A DNA stretch of 64,000 bases from UBA10649 sp037130755. GTDB lineage: Bacteria > Actinomycetota > Actinomycetes > S36-B12. The notes below the pieces were generated by a model. It had not been told where the DNA came from. It worked only from the letters and a program-made list of their open reading frames with translations, and made no database searches. Shown piece by piece: positions 33,287 through 41,570 of this stretch; position 1 is the stretch's first letter, and each line of letters begins with the position of its first letter. The stretch is taken from contig JBAXSI010000012.1 in the NCBI GenBank assembly GCA_037130755.1, positions 8,778-72,777 of the forward strand, given 5' to 3'. The position numbers and the translations under genes were made by a program.

Positions 33287-35215
33287 GTGAGCGCGTCGCC
33301 CATCGGCACCCAGGGAGTGCCGTGGACCCTCGATCAGGGGCGTCCCAAGGGCGAGATGGGATACCTCCCCGGACTTGACGGGGTCCGGGCCCTGGCCGTG
33401 ATTGGCGTGCTGTTCTACCACGCCGATCTGGTGTGGATGAAGGGCGGATTTCTCGGCGTCGACGTGTTCTTCGTGCTGTCGGGCTTCCTCATCACCTCGC
33501 TGATACTCGAGGAGTTCGACCGGTCGGGGAAGATCGACTTCGCCAAGTTCTACCTCGGCCGTGCCCGCCGACTCCTGCCGGCCGTCCTGCTGATGCTGGC
33601 CGTGGTCGCGGTTGCCGCAGCCATCTTCTATCGCGACGTCGCCTCGCAGGTGAAGGCCGACTCCATCGCCTCGTTGTTCTACGTGAACAACTGGTGGTAC
33701 ATCTTCAGCAGCCAGTCCTACTTCGAGTTCATCGGCCGGCCGCCGATGCTCAAGCACCTGTGGTCGCTCTCGGTCGAGGAGCAGTTCTACTTCATCTGGC
33801 CGGCGGTGGCGTACCTGCTCGTGAAGCGCTGGGCCCGCCGCGGCGTGCGCCTCGTTGCGTTGGCCGTCGCCATCGCATCGACCGCGTGGATGATCGCGCT
33901 CTCGATCATGAACGGCTTCCCCGACTTCGCCGATCCCAGCCGGGCGTACTTTGGCACGGACTCGCACTGCATGGGACTGCTCATCGGTGCGGCAGTTGCG
34001 ACCGCGTGGCGTCCTGGGCGCCTGCGCAAGGACGTGGCACCGAGCGCGAAGTGGATCATCACCGGCACCGGCGTTGCGGCCCTGTTGGGCGTCCTCTACT
34101 TCTTCTTCTTCGTCGGCGAATACACCACGTGGCTGTACCGCAGCGGCGGCTTCCTCGTGCTGTCGGTGATCGTGGCAGCGCTCATCGCCATGGCCACCCA
34201 TCCGGCATCGCCACTTGGTCCCTGGCTCGGGACGCAGCCCCTGCGCTACATCGGCCAGCGCTCGTACGGGCTGTACCTGTGGCACTGGCCCATTTTCATG
34301 GTCACGCGGCCCAATCTCGACGTGCCGATCGACGGGCCGCTGCTGTTCGCCTTCCGCCTAGCACTCACGTTCGGCATCGCCGAGCTCAGCTTCCGATTCT
34401 TCGAGATGCCGATCCGTCGGGGTGCCATCGACCGGTGGGTGGAGGCTTGGCGGACGTCCGAGGGCGCTGAGCGGACCCAGCGGACCCAGCGGGGCGTGCT
34501 GGCCATCGCCGGCACCGTGATCGGCGTCATCGTGCTCGGCGCGGCGCTTGCCACGGCGCCGGCGCCAACGGCCGCTGCCGGCCTGCCAGCCGACGTCGCG
34601 CAGGCCATGGGTATCGCCAGCGGCGGGCCCACCGAGGTCGCGCTGGGCGATGCCGAGAACTCCGGTGCCGCGTCATCAGCTCCCAGCGCCTCCGCGAAGC
34701 CCTCGGCCAGCGCATCGCCGACGATCGCCGGACCAGGCGATGCCAACCGGAACGGCCGCATGAGCGGTGTCGGCGACTCGGTGATGCTCGGTGCGCGGAG
34801 CACCCTCAAGGACGTCATCCCGGGCTCGAAGATCGACGCCGCGGTGTCCCGCTTCCCCGGCGCCTTCATCGGCAGGTTGAAGCGCTACGTGGCGAAGGAC
34901 CAGCTCGCACCCGTCGTGGTGCTCCATCCTGGGACCAACGGCGTCCTGCCCGAGCCGATGATGCGCCAGATGCTCGACGTCCTCAAGGACACTCCGCGTG
35001 TGGTCGTCGTCAACGACAACATGCCGCGCTCATGGCGCAATCCCAACAACGACGTCATCGACAAAGTCGTGCCCGACTACCCCAACGCCGTGATAGCCGA
35101 CTGGTACGCGGCGTCCAAGGACCATCCTGAGTACTTCGTCTCCGACGGCGTCCACCTGACGTCGAAGGGCGCCAGGGCCTACGCCAAGCTGATCAAGAAG
35201 AAGGGCGGCCTCTAG
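33287..35215 (+). CDS. membrane O-acyltransferase with SGNH domain (OafA/AT3 type)
   Basis: A 642-residue membrane protein. Residues about 28-400 form the acyltransferase-3 domain with some ten helices and the motifs YLPGLDGVRALAV, FLGVDVFFVLSGFLI, GRARRLLPA and SVEEQFYFIWP. A Ser/Ala/Pro-rich linker leads to an extracellular SGNH-like domain with GDSVMLGA, HPGTNG and DGVHL, giving the Ser, Asn/Gly and Asp-His blocks. Such proteins transfer acyl groups to cell-wall or lipid-linked sugars. GTG 33287 is favoured over GTG 33281 by promoter spacing. The 3' end overlaps the convergent hydrolase gene by 23 bp. Confidence 0.9.
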   Translation: MSASPIGTQGVPWTLDQGRPKGEMGYLPGLDGVRALAVIGVLFYHADLVWMKGGFLGVDVFFVLSGFLITSLILEEFDRSGKIDFAKFYLGRARRLLPAVLLMLAVVAVAAAIFYRDVASQVKADSIASLFYVNNWWYIFSSQSYFEFIGRPPMLKHLWSLSVEEQFYFIWPAVAYLLVKRWARRGVRLVALAVAIASTAWMIALSIMNGFPDFADPSRAYFGTDSHCMGLLIGAAVATAWRPGRLRKDVAPSAKWIITGTGVAALLGVLYFFFFVGEYTTWLYRSGGFLVLSVIVAALIAMATHPASPLGPWLGTQPLRYIGQRSYGLYLWHWPIFMVTRPNLDVPIDGPLLFAFRLALTFGIAELSFRFFEMPIRRGAIDRWVEAWRTSEGAERTQRTQRGVLAIAGTVIGVIVLGAALATAPAPTAAAGLPADVAQAMGIASGGPTEVALGDAENSGAASSAPSASAKPSASASPTIAGPGDANRNGRMSGVGDSVMLGARSTLKDVIPGSKIDAAVSRFPGAFIGRLKRYVAKDQLAPVVVLHPGTNGVLPEPMMRQMLDVLKDTPRVVVVNDNMPRSWRNPNNDVIDKVVPDYPNAVIADWYAASKDHPEYFVSDGVHLTSKGARAYAKLIKKKGGL

Positions 35216-35996
35216 CCCCAGCGGCGAACCCCACGAGCGCGCCCGCGACCACATCCGGTCGCTCGACGTTCGCCAGGTGCCCGGCGCCCTCGACGGCGAC
35301 CAGTCGGGCCCCACGAAGGCAGGCGAGCATGAGGTCCTGCTCCGCACGCGGGCTGAGTGCATCCTCTACGCCCCAGACGATCAGCGCCGGGACGTCCAGG
35401 CCGGAAAGGGCCTCCTGCGAGTCAGGTCTACCGGCCATCGCCCGCTGGTACCAGGCGACGGTTGATGCCGAGGCCGACTCAAGCCAGCCGCGCACCGTCT
35501 CGACGACTTCAGGACGCTCCTGCCGAGACGTGTCCCCCAACAGCCCGGGCAGCACCGCCTGCTCGAGGATCCGTGCCGTATCGTCAGGCGACTCCTCGCA
35601 CAGTCGCGCCAGCCGCTCCCGGTTTTCGCGAGCCGCGTCGCTGTCGGCCGTCGCCTTGGTGTCGCACAGCGCAACACCGGCGATCAACGATGGACGCAGC
35701 CGCGCGATCGTCATCGTCAGGTAGCCGCCCAAGGAGATGCCGCCGACCACGCAGCGGTCGATGCCCCGCTCGTCGAGCATGTGGAGCAGCGCACCAGCAA
35801 CGGCGTCGAGGGACGGGGCGCTTTCGAGCAGGGGCGAGGCCCCGAAGCCGGGTAGGTCCGGCACGAGCACTCGCCAGCCAGCGATCGCCAGTGCCTCGGC
35901 CTGCGGCCGCCACATCGAGCCATCGCACGGGAAGGCATGCAGCAGGACGAACGCCGGGCCTGATCCGAGGTCGACGACGTGCAGGTTGGGACTCAT
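35193..35996 (-). CDS. alpha/beta-hydrolase (1)
   Basis: A 267-residue single-domain hydrolase. The nucleophile elbow is GGISLGG, the oxyanion segment is LLHAFPCDGSMW, the acid is probably Asp in GVEDALSP and the catalytic His is in GAGHLANVERP. This is the pattern of the BioH/3-oxoadipate enol-lactonase/esterase group. The ATG overlaps the previous hydrolase stop as ATGA. It is the last gene of the hbd operon. An acyl-thioester or ester substrate fits the context but is not shown. Confidence 0.85.
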   Translation of the reverse strand: MSPNLHVVDLGSGPAFVLLHAFPCDGSMWRPQAEALAIAGWRVLVPDLPGFGASPLLESAPSLDAVAGALLHMLDERGIDRCVVGGISLGGYLTMTIARLRPSLIAGVALCDTKATADSDAARENRERLARLCEESPDDTARILEQAVLPGLLGDTSRQERPEVVETVRGWLESASASTVAWYQRAMAGRPDSQEALSGLDVPALIVWGVEDALSPRAEQDLMLACLRGARLVAVEGAGHLANVERPDVVAGALVGFAAGARGRPSS

Positions 35997-36739
35997 ATGT
36001 CGCTCCAACGGTCCATCGGTCCACTCCACTCGGTCGGCAGCGGGCTCATCTCCGGCGTCACGGTCGCGACGACGCCGTCGAGGACGATCTTGACGAACCG
36101 CTCCCCCACCCACAGGTGCTTCGCGCCATCGACGGCCACGATCCGCGCCTGAGGCACCAACGAGAAGCGCTCAAGGGCTTCCACTGGTTGGAGGTAGTCG
36201 TCGAACTCGGGCACGAACGCCACGACCGACCGCCCGGACGATGCCCAGTCGCGCAGATCGTCGTCCGTCGAGAAGCGAAGCGGCGGGGACAGCAGGATGG
36301 CTCCGACCACCGGGTCGAGGTTGCCGTGCTTCAGGACCACGTCGGTCCCGAACGACCAGCCGAGCACCCACGGATCGGGAAGGCCCCGACGCACCACCTC
36401 GTCGATGGCTGCCTTCAGGTCGAGCCCCTCGCCGCGCCCCTCGTCGAAGTGCCCCTCGCTCGTGCCTGCGGCGCTGGTGGTGCCGCGGGTGTTGAAGCGC
36501 AGTACGGCGACCTCGGCCAGTGCGGGGAGCCGCCAGGCCATCTTCCGCAGGACGTGGCTGTCCATCATGCCGCCGTGCGTGGGCAGTGGATGGACGCACA
36601 CGATGGTGGCCCGCGGGTCGGCCTGCATCGGCAGCGCGAGCTCGCCGACGAGCCTCAGCCCGTCGGCCGTCTGCAGGTGGAGGGGATCGCGCCGGGCCGG
36701 CAGTACCGAGTTCGCCACGATCGGCTGAGGATGGGTCAT
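35993..36739 (-). CDS. alpha/beta-hydrolase (2)
   Basis: A 248-residue hydrolase of the small serine-hydrolase type that acts on acyl or ester groups. The nucleophile elbow is LGWSFGTD and the HPLPTHGG segment forms the oxyanion region. A possible acid is in PEFDDYLQP, and GAKHLW supplies the C-terminal His. The ATG at 36739 overlaps the preceding TGA by one base (TGATG). The in-frame TTG just upstream is less likely. Third gene of a four-gene coupled set beginning with hbd. Confidence 0.82.
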   Translation of the reverse strand: MTHPQPIVANSVLPARRDPLHLQTADGLRLVGELALPMQADPRATIVCVHPLPTHGGMMDSHVLRKMAWRLPALAEVAVLRFNTRGTTSAAGTSEGHFDEGRGEGLDLKAAIDEVVRRGLPDPWVLGWSFGTDVVLKHGNLDPVVGAILLSPPLRFSTDDDLRDWASSGRSVVAFVPEFDDYLQPVEALERFSLVPQARIVAVDGAKHLWVGERFVKIVLDGVVATVTPEMSPLPTEWSGPMDRWSDI

Positions 36740-37026
36740 CAACGTCCTCGCGGGCCCCGACGATCACGCGCCGCCCAGCAGGGCGTGTGCCAGTGGCGTC
36801 GGTGCTCGAGACCCTTGGGATCCTCGGCGGGGAACGCCACCGTGTGCGGGGTCGCGGGCCTGATCTCCTGGTCGCACCCGGGGCACCGGTAGGCCTTGGT
36901 CGCCGCCGATCCGGTCACCTTCTGCACGATCCACTCCCCATCGGGGTGCACCTCGACCGTGCGACTGGCGTACGTCGGCCCCAACTCCTTGGTTTCCTCG
37001 GGACGGCGCCGGTTCTTACGACCCAT
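36739..37026 (-). CDS. small Cys/His-rich (zinc-ribbon-like) protein
   Basis: A 95-residue basic protein of unknown function. It has a CPGC pair around residues 49-52 and a downstream HRRHWHTPC cluster, which together could bind zinc. The N-terminus (MGRKNRRRPEE) and C-terminus are very basic, suggesting nucleic-acid contact. Similar short actinobacterial proteins carry vague ATP/GTP-binding labels. The ATG overlaps the hbd stop (TGATG) and its stop overlaps the next ATG, so its dose is tied to Hbd. Confidence 0.72.
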   Translation of the reverse strand: MGRKNRRRPEETKELGPTYASRTVEVHPDGEWIVQKVTGSAATKAYRCPGCDQEIRPATPHTVAFPAEDPKGLEHRRHWHTPCWAARDRRGPRGR

Positions 37027-38795
37027 CAGGTGTAGACCCGGAAGCCCCGACCGGTCTTGCGGCCCAGGTAGCCCGCGGTGACGAGGTGCTCCAGACGCGG
37101 AGTCGGCGCGAAGCCGGGCTCGCGGAACTCCCGGTAGAGGGTCTGCTGGATGGCGAGGGAGACGTCCAGGCCCACCACGTCGAGCAGCTCGAACGGCCCC
37201 ATCGGGTAGCCGCAGCCCTTCTTCATCGCCAGGTCGATATCGTCGGCGCTGGCGTAGTTCGCCTCGAGCATCCGCACGGCGTCGTTCAAGTACGGGAAGA
37301 GCAGGGCGTTCACGATGAAGCCGGCGCGGTCGCTGCACTCCACTGGGTGCTTGTTGATCTCGCGGCAGATACGCACGGCGGTCTGCGTCACGTCCGGCGC
37401 CGTCGACACGGTCGACACGACTTCGACGAGGCGCATGAGCTGCGCGGGGTTGAAGAAGTGCAGCCCAACGACGTCCTGTGGGCGCTTGGTCACCGCACCG
37501 AGGTCGATGACCGGCAGGCTCGACGTCGTGGTCGCCAGGATCGCGCCGGGCTTGCAGTACTCGTCCAGCTCGCGGAAGAGGGCCGTCTTCGCGCCGAGGT
37601 CCTCGACGATCGCCTCGACCACCAGGTCGACGTCGCGCAGTGACTCGGCCATCGTCTCGCCCGTGACCCGGCCCAGCGCGGCGACCCGCTCCTCGTCGGT
37701 GAGCTTGCCCTTCTCGACAGCCTTCGCGAGGGACTTGGTCATCCGCTCGGTCACGGCGGCGACGCCTTTCTCGGTTCGCGCCACGAAGGTCACGGCGAAC
37801 CCCGCCTTGGCGAAGACCTCGACGATTCCCGACGCCATCGTCCCGGAACCGACCACGCCGACCTTGGAGACCGATCGGCCGAGCGGATGGCTCGCATCGC
37901 TGACCGCCGGCTCGACTGCATCCGTGACGACCGGCGACCCCGGTGCCTCGTAGGCGTAGAAGCCGCGACCGCTCTTGCGACCGCGCAGGCCGGCGGTGAC
38001 CATCTGCTTGAGGATCGGGCTCGGCGCGTGCAGCCGGTCGCGTCCCTGCCGGTACATCGTGTCAAGAATCTCGTAGGCGGTGTCGAGTCCGATCAGGTCC
38101 AGCAGCATGAGCGGGCCCATCGGGTATCCGCACCCCAGGCGCATGGCCGCGTCGATGTCCTCGCGAGTGGCGTACCGCGACTCGAACAGCGAGACCGCGT
38201 GATTGAGGTAGCCGAACAGCAGCGCGTTGGCGATGAAGCCCGCGCGGTCCTCGACGACCACGGGCTCCTTCTGCAGCGATCGGGCGAACTCGACCGCCGC
38301 ATCGATCGTGTCCTGCGCAGTGACGACCGTGCGGACGATCTCGACGAAGGCCTGCACTGGCGCGGGGTTGAAGAAGTGGATGCCGACGACGTGCGCCGGA
38401 CGCGTTGTGGCCACCGCAATGTCGGTGACCGACAGGGACGACGTGTTGGTCGCGAGGATCGCATTCTCGTTGACCACCTCGTTGAGCCGCCCGAAGATGA
38501 CCTTCTTCAGTTCCAGGCTCTCCGAGACGGCCTCGATGACGAGGTCGGCATGGGCCAGGGCCGTCATGTCCGTGGTGAAGGTGACCTGCGCGAGGAGCTC
38601 GGTCTGCGCCTCCTCGGTGAGCTTGCCGCGCGTGACCGCTCGGGACGTCGAGCCCACGATCGAGGCCCGGCCCTTCTCCAGCTCGGCCTCGCCGCTCTCC
38701 ACCGCGACGACGCGGTAGCCATTGCGCGCCACCACTTCGGCAATGCCCGCACCCATGGTGCCGAGGCCGATGACGCCAACCGTCGTGATGGTCAT
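37026..38795 (-). CDS. 3-hydroxybutyryl-CoA dehydrogenase, two fused full-length copies
   Basis: A 589-residue protein made of two complete 3-hydroxyacyl-CoA dehydrogenase units, about residues 1-283 and 305-589. Each has its own NAD-binding motif (GLGTMGAG, GSGTMASG), the Ser of TSSL, the catalytic His in HFFNPA and a C-terminal domain with GCGYPMGP. Both copies look catalytically intact and differ in sequence, so the duplication is old. The expected reaction is acetoacetyl-CoA to 3-hydroxybutyryl-CoA, between thiolase and crotonase. The ATG at 38795 has GGAGG 9 nt upstream. First gene of a four-gene coupled operon. Confidence 0.92.
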   Translation of the reverse strand: MTITTVGVIGLGTMGAGIAEVVARNGYRVVAVESGEAELEKGRASIVGSTSRAVTRGKLTEEAQTELLAQVTFTTDMTALAHADLVIEAVSESLELKKVIFGRLNEVVNENAILATNTSSLSVTDIAVATTRPAHVVGIHFFNPAPVQAFVEIVRTVVTAQDTIDAAVEFARSLQKEPVVVEDRAGFIANALLFGYLNHAVSLFESRYATREDIDAAMRLGCGYPMGPLMLLDLIGLDTAYEILDTMYRQGRDRLHAPSPILKQMVTAGLRGRKSGRGFYAYEAPGSPVVTDAVEPAVSDASHPLGRSVSKVGVVGSGTMASGIVEVFAKAGFAVTFVARTEKGVAAVTERMTKSLAKAVEKGKLTDEERVAALGRVTGETMAESLRDVDLVVEAIVEDLGAKTALFRELDEYCKPGAILATTTSSLPVIDLGAVTKRPQDVVGLHFFNPAQLMRLVEVVSTVSTAPDVTQTAVRICREINKHPVECSDRAGFIVNALLFPYLNDAVRMLEANYASADDIDLAMKKGCGYPMGPFELLDVVGLDVSLAIQQTLYREFREPGFAPTPRLEHLVTAGYLGRKTGRGFRVYT

Positions 38796-38842
38796 GTCCG
38801 ATGTCCTCCACCGTGTCGTCGACGTCTCCCGCCGGCCTTCCG

Positions 38843-38848
38843 AGCCTA
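38843..38848 (-). promoter_or_regulatory. -10 box of hbd (TAGGCT)
   Basis: TAGGCT on the minus strand directly abuts the palindrome at 38849-38867, giving a 5' untranslated region of about 40 nt before the hbd ATG, with room for its GGAGG site. Confidence 0.45.
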
Positions 38849-38867
38849 TCTGGAGGCATCCTCCAGA
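38849..38867. promoter_or_regulatory. inverted repeat TCTGGAGG-CAT-CCTCCAGA, candidate operator of hbd
   Basis: A perfect 8+3+8 inverted repeat in the 124-bp gap between the divergent hbd and Vps62-like genes. It fills the space between the hbd -10 box and where its -35 element should be, the ideal place for a repressor or a spacer-binding activator. Confidence 0.55.
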
Positions 38868-38907
38868 CGAGGGGCGCATGTGCCCGGCAGCGAGCGCCGC
38901 GATGGGG

Positions 38908-38913
38908 AATGAT
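38908..38913 (+). promoter_or_regulatory. possible -10 (AATGAT) of the Vps62-like gene
   Basis: AATGAT exactly 6 nt before the ATG at 38920; weaker NANNNT member of the leaderless pattern. Confidence 0.33.
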
Positions 38914-38919
38914 CGCCCC

Positions 38920-40839
38920 ATGTCCGAAGCATCAGGACCCCGGATGGCCCGCCTGTGCAGGTCGATTGCGACCCTCGCACTGACGGCTGTCGGCGTCGCC
39001 CTCCTGGTGACGGGCGTGGCGCCATCAGCCTCCGCAGCGAGCGCCGGCGATGCCGCCCAGCAGCTGGCCGACACCTACGCCCCGTTGGTCGTCGTGCGCA
39101 AGCAGGAGGCCGCGTGCGGCGAAGGCGAGCCCTACCTGCCCACCCCGGTCGACACCGTCCTGGGCAACTCCGACGTCGTACTCAAAGGGCCCCATGGCGA
39201 GTCGATCACGGCGCCTACCGCCGCCGACCTCGCGGGCAAGGGCGACGGCTGGTACCTGGACCTGCCGGGCAACCCGCTCGATCCAGGATGCACGTACGAG
39301 AAGTGGTTCGCGAAAGCGTCGGCCGACAAGCAGCCCACCGTGTACGCACGCATCGGCACCGACCCGGACCACCCCGGCATGCTGGCCCTGCAGTACTGGT
39401 TCTTCTGGACGTACAACGACTGGAACGACAAGCACGAGGGCGACTGGGAGATGATCCAGCTGCTGTTCGCCGCGGAGACGCCGACACAGGCCATGGCGAT
39501 CGGCCCGAGCAGCGTCGCGTACGCCCAGCACGAGGGCTCGGAGACGTCGGACTGGGGCGATGAGAAGCTCCTGAAGCAGGACTCGCACGTCGTCGTGTAT
39601 CCGGGCCAGGGCTCGCACGCGGCGTACTACACGCAGGCGCAGTGGTTCGGAAAGAGCGCCGCCGCCGGGTTCGGATGCGACAGCACGCAAGCCGCGGGAA
39701 GCGTGGTCACCCCCAAGGTCGTGTTGGTCCCCGACGACGCGACCGGTGACTTCGGGTGGCTGACCTTCACCGGCAGGTGGGGGCAGAAGGCACCGTCCTT
39801 CAACAACGGGCCGACCGGCCCGAACACCAAGACGCAATGGCTCCACCCAGTGACGTGGCAGGTGGAGGAGGGTCGGGCCGGAGCTGTCGCACTCCCCGTC
39901 GTGGGCGGCCCGGCCGTGGAGTCGTTCTGCTCCCTGACCGCAGCTGGGTCCCTGCTGTTCGTCAAGGTCCTCGACCGGCCCATCCTCGTGATCATCCTTG
40001 TTGTCTCGCTTCTCGCACTGATCGTCGGCCTGGTCCTCGCGACGGCGTGGCGACACGGTGACGACCATCAGCCGGACCGCGAGCGGCGCGCGGGCCAGGT
40101 CGTCACGGCCTCGATGGAACTGCTGGGCAGGCACGTGCGTGGACTGTGGCCGATCGTCCTGGTCATCGGCCTGTCCACCGCAGGCGCCCTGGCCCTGCAG
40201 CGGCTGGCACTGCACCGCCGCCCGTCCGACGACCTCACCGACGTCAATGGGGTGGCGAACCGGCCACTCGCGGTCCTGCTGGTCATCGTCATCTCGATCG
40301 CACTGGCGCCGGTCATCGCCGTGCTGCTCACGGCCACCTGTCGCGTCATCGAGAACATCGCGCGCGACCGCGCTGCCGCGCCGTGGCAAGCGATGGCGCT
40401 GGCTGTCCGGAAGCCGACGGCGGCCCTCGTCCAGCTGTCGCTCTACATCGTGGTGACCGCGTTCGCGTCGTCGCTGTACCTGCTGCCGGTGGCACTTCTG
40501 CTCATCTCCTTCTTCGCCGTGTCGATGCCGGCGGCAGTGGTGGAGGAACTCGGATTCGTGGCCGCCTTCAAGCGCAGTGCACGACTGACGAACGGTCGGC
40601 ACTGGCGGGCGATCTTCCTCAGCGCCCTCCTCATCTGGATCGGCTTCAGCCTGCCCGGCGCCGTCGGCGGGGTGATGCTGCTCCTTACCGGGTGGCCGTT
40701 CTGGATCACGAACGTCGTGGTGATCGTGCTGAGCGCGATCCTGCTGCCGTTCTCCGCCATCGGCCTGACGCTGCAGTTCTACGACTTCCGCCAGGAGCAC
40801 GCACGCGACCACGCCCGCGACCACGCTCTCGCGGACTAG
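38920..40839 (+). CDS. Vps62-like exported domain fused to a polytopic membrane domain
   Basis: A 639-residue protein of unknown function. A signal peptide or anchor (about 10-40) precedes an extracytoplasmic domain (about 45-320) with YWFFWTYNDWNDKHEGDWEMI, the hallmark of Vps62/DUF946 proteins, and a later HVVVYPGQGSHA segment. Residues about 330-630 contain around six helices in a layout like the membrane part of GDPD or YciC-like proteins, ending in a His/Asp-rich cytoplasmic tail. The ATG at 38920 is supported by promoter spacing. Divergent from hbd; its stop shares CTAG with the nucS stop. Confidence 0.75.
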   Translation: MSEASGPRMARLCRSIATLALTAVGVALLVTGVAPSASAASAGDAAQQLADTYAPLVVVRKQEAACGEGEPYLPTPVDTVLGNSDVVLKGPHGESITAPTAADLAGKGDGWYLDLPGNPLDPGCTYEKWFAKASADKQPTVYARIGTDPDHPGMLALQYWFFWTYNDWNDKHEGDWEMIQLLFAAETPTQAMAIGPSSVAYAQHEGSETSDWGDEKLLKQDSHVVVYPGQGSHAAYYTQAQWFGKSAAAGFGCDSTQAAGSVVTPKVVLVPDDATGDFGWLTFTGRWGQKAPSFNNGPTGPNTKTQWLHPVTWQVEEGRAGAVALPVVGGPAVESFCSLTAAGSLLFVKVLDRPILVIILVVSLLALIVGLVLATAWRHGDDHQPDRERRAGQVVTASMELLGRHVRGLWPIVLVIGLSTAGALALQRLALHRRPSDDLTDVNGVANRPLAVLLVIVISIALAPVIAVLLTATCRVIENIARDRAAAPWQAMALAVRKPTAALVQLSLYIVVTAFASSLYLLPVALLLISFFAVSMPAAVVEELGFVAAFKRSARLTNGRHWRAIFLSALLIWIGFSLPGAVGGVMLLLTGWPFWITNVVVIVLSAILLPFSAIGLTLQFYDFRQEHARDHARDHALAD

Positions 40840-41516
40840 AAGAGGCGGAGGCCCGGGTCGTCGGTGCCCTTCAGCGCGTCGTAGTCGAGCACGAGGCAAC
40901 GGATCCCCCGGTCCTCGGCAAGGACCCGCGCCTGCGGCTTGATCTCCTGGGCCGCGAACACTCCCGCCACCGGTGCCAGCAGTGGGTCGCGGTTCAGCAG
41001 GTCCAGGTAGCGCGTCAGCTGCTCGACCCCGTCGATCTCCCCGCGCCGCTTGATCTCCACCGCCACGGTTCGCCCGTCCGCGTCCTTGCACAACAGGTCC
41101 ACCGGGCCGATGGCCGTCGGGTACTCCCGTCGCACCAGTGACCAGCCGTCGCCGAGGACGCTCACGTGCAGGGCGAGGAGCCGCTGCAGATGAGCCTCGA
41201 CGCCGTCCTTGACCAGTCCGGGATCGACACCCAGCTCGTGGTCGGAGTCGTGGATGACCTCGTGCAGCGAGATCACCAACTGCTCCCCCGCCTTGTTCTC
41301 CACGGTCCAGATCTCGACGATCCCATCCGCATCGGACGCGACGATCCGCGTGGTGCACGGGGGGCTCATCCAGTTGAGCGGCTTGTAGGAGCCTCCGTCG
41401 GAATGGATGAGCACCGAGCCGTCGGCCTTCATCATGATCACGCGATTGGACTCAGGCAGGTGCGCGGTCAGCCGGCCCACGTAGTCCACGGAGCACCGGG
41501 CCACGACTATTCGCAC
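40836..41516 (-). CDS. nucS: mismatch-specific endonuclease NucS (EndoMS)
   Basis: Cuts DNA at mismatches and replaces MutS/MutL in most actinobacteria and some archaea. The 226-residue protein has the N-terminal DNA-binding/dimerisation domain and a C-terminal RecB-like nuclease domain. Its active-site residues are in GPVDLLCKD, TVAVEIKRRGEIDGVEQL and the downstream YLDLLNRD. The C-terminal beta-clamp-binding tail GLRLF is present. The start is GTG 41516, with TACGCT 7 nt upstream. It converges on the Vps62-like gene with an overlapping stop and diverges from the ABC exporter. Confidence 0.95.
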   Translation of the reverse strand: MRIVVARCSVDYVGRLTAHLPESNRVIMMKADGSVLIHSDGGSYKPLNWMSPPCTTRIVASDADGIVEIWTVENKAGEQLVISLHEVIHDSDHELGVDPGLVKDGVEAHLQRLLALHVSVLGDGWSLVRREYPTAIGPVDLLCKDADGRTVAVEIKRRGEIDGVEQLTRYLDLLNRDPLLAPVAGVFAAQEIKPQARVLAEDRGIRCLVLDYDALKGTDDPGLRLF

Positions 41517-41523
41517 GCAACGC

Positions 41524-41529
41524 AGCGTA
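41524..41529 (-). promoter_or_regulatory. -10 box of nucS (TACGCT, 7 nt before GTG)
   Basis: Canonical TANNNT on the minus strand ending 7 nt before the nucS GTG. Confidence 0.4.
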
Positions 41530-41558
41530 ACGACAGGCGTCCCGAACCACGACCATGC

Positions 41559-41564
41559 CATGAT
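41559..41564 (+). promoter_or_regulatory. possible -10 (CATGAT) of the ABC exporter
   Basis: CATGAT exactly 6 nt before the GTG at 41571; weaker NANNNT member of the leaderless pattern, divergent from the nucS promoter. Confidence 0.33.
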
Positions 41565-41570
41565 CGTGCG

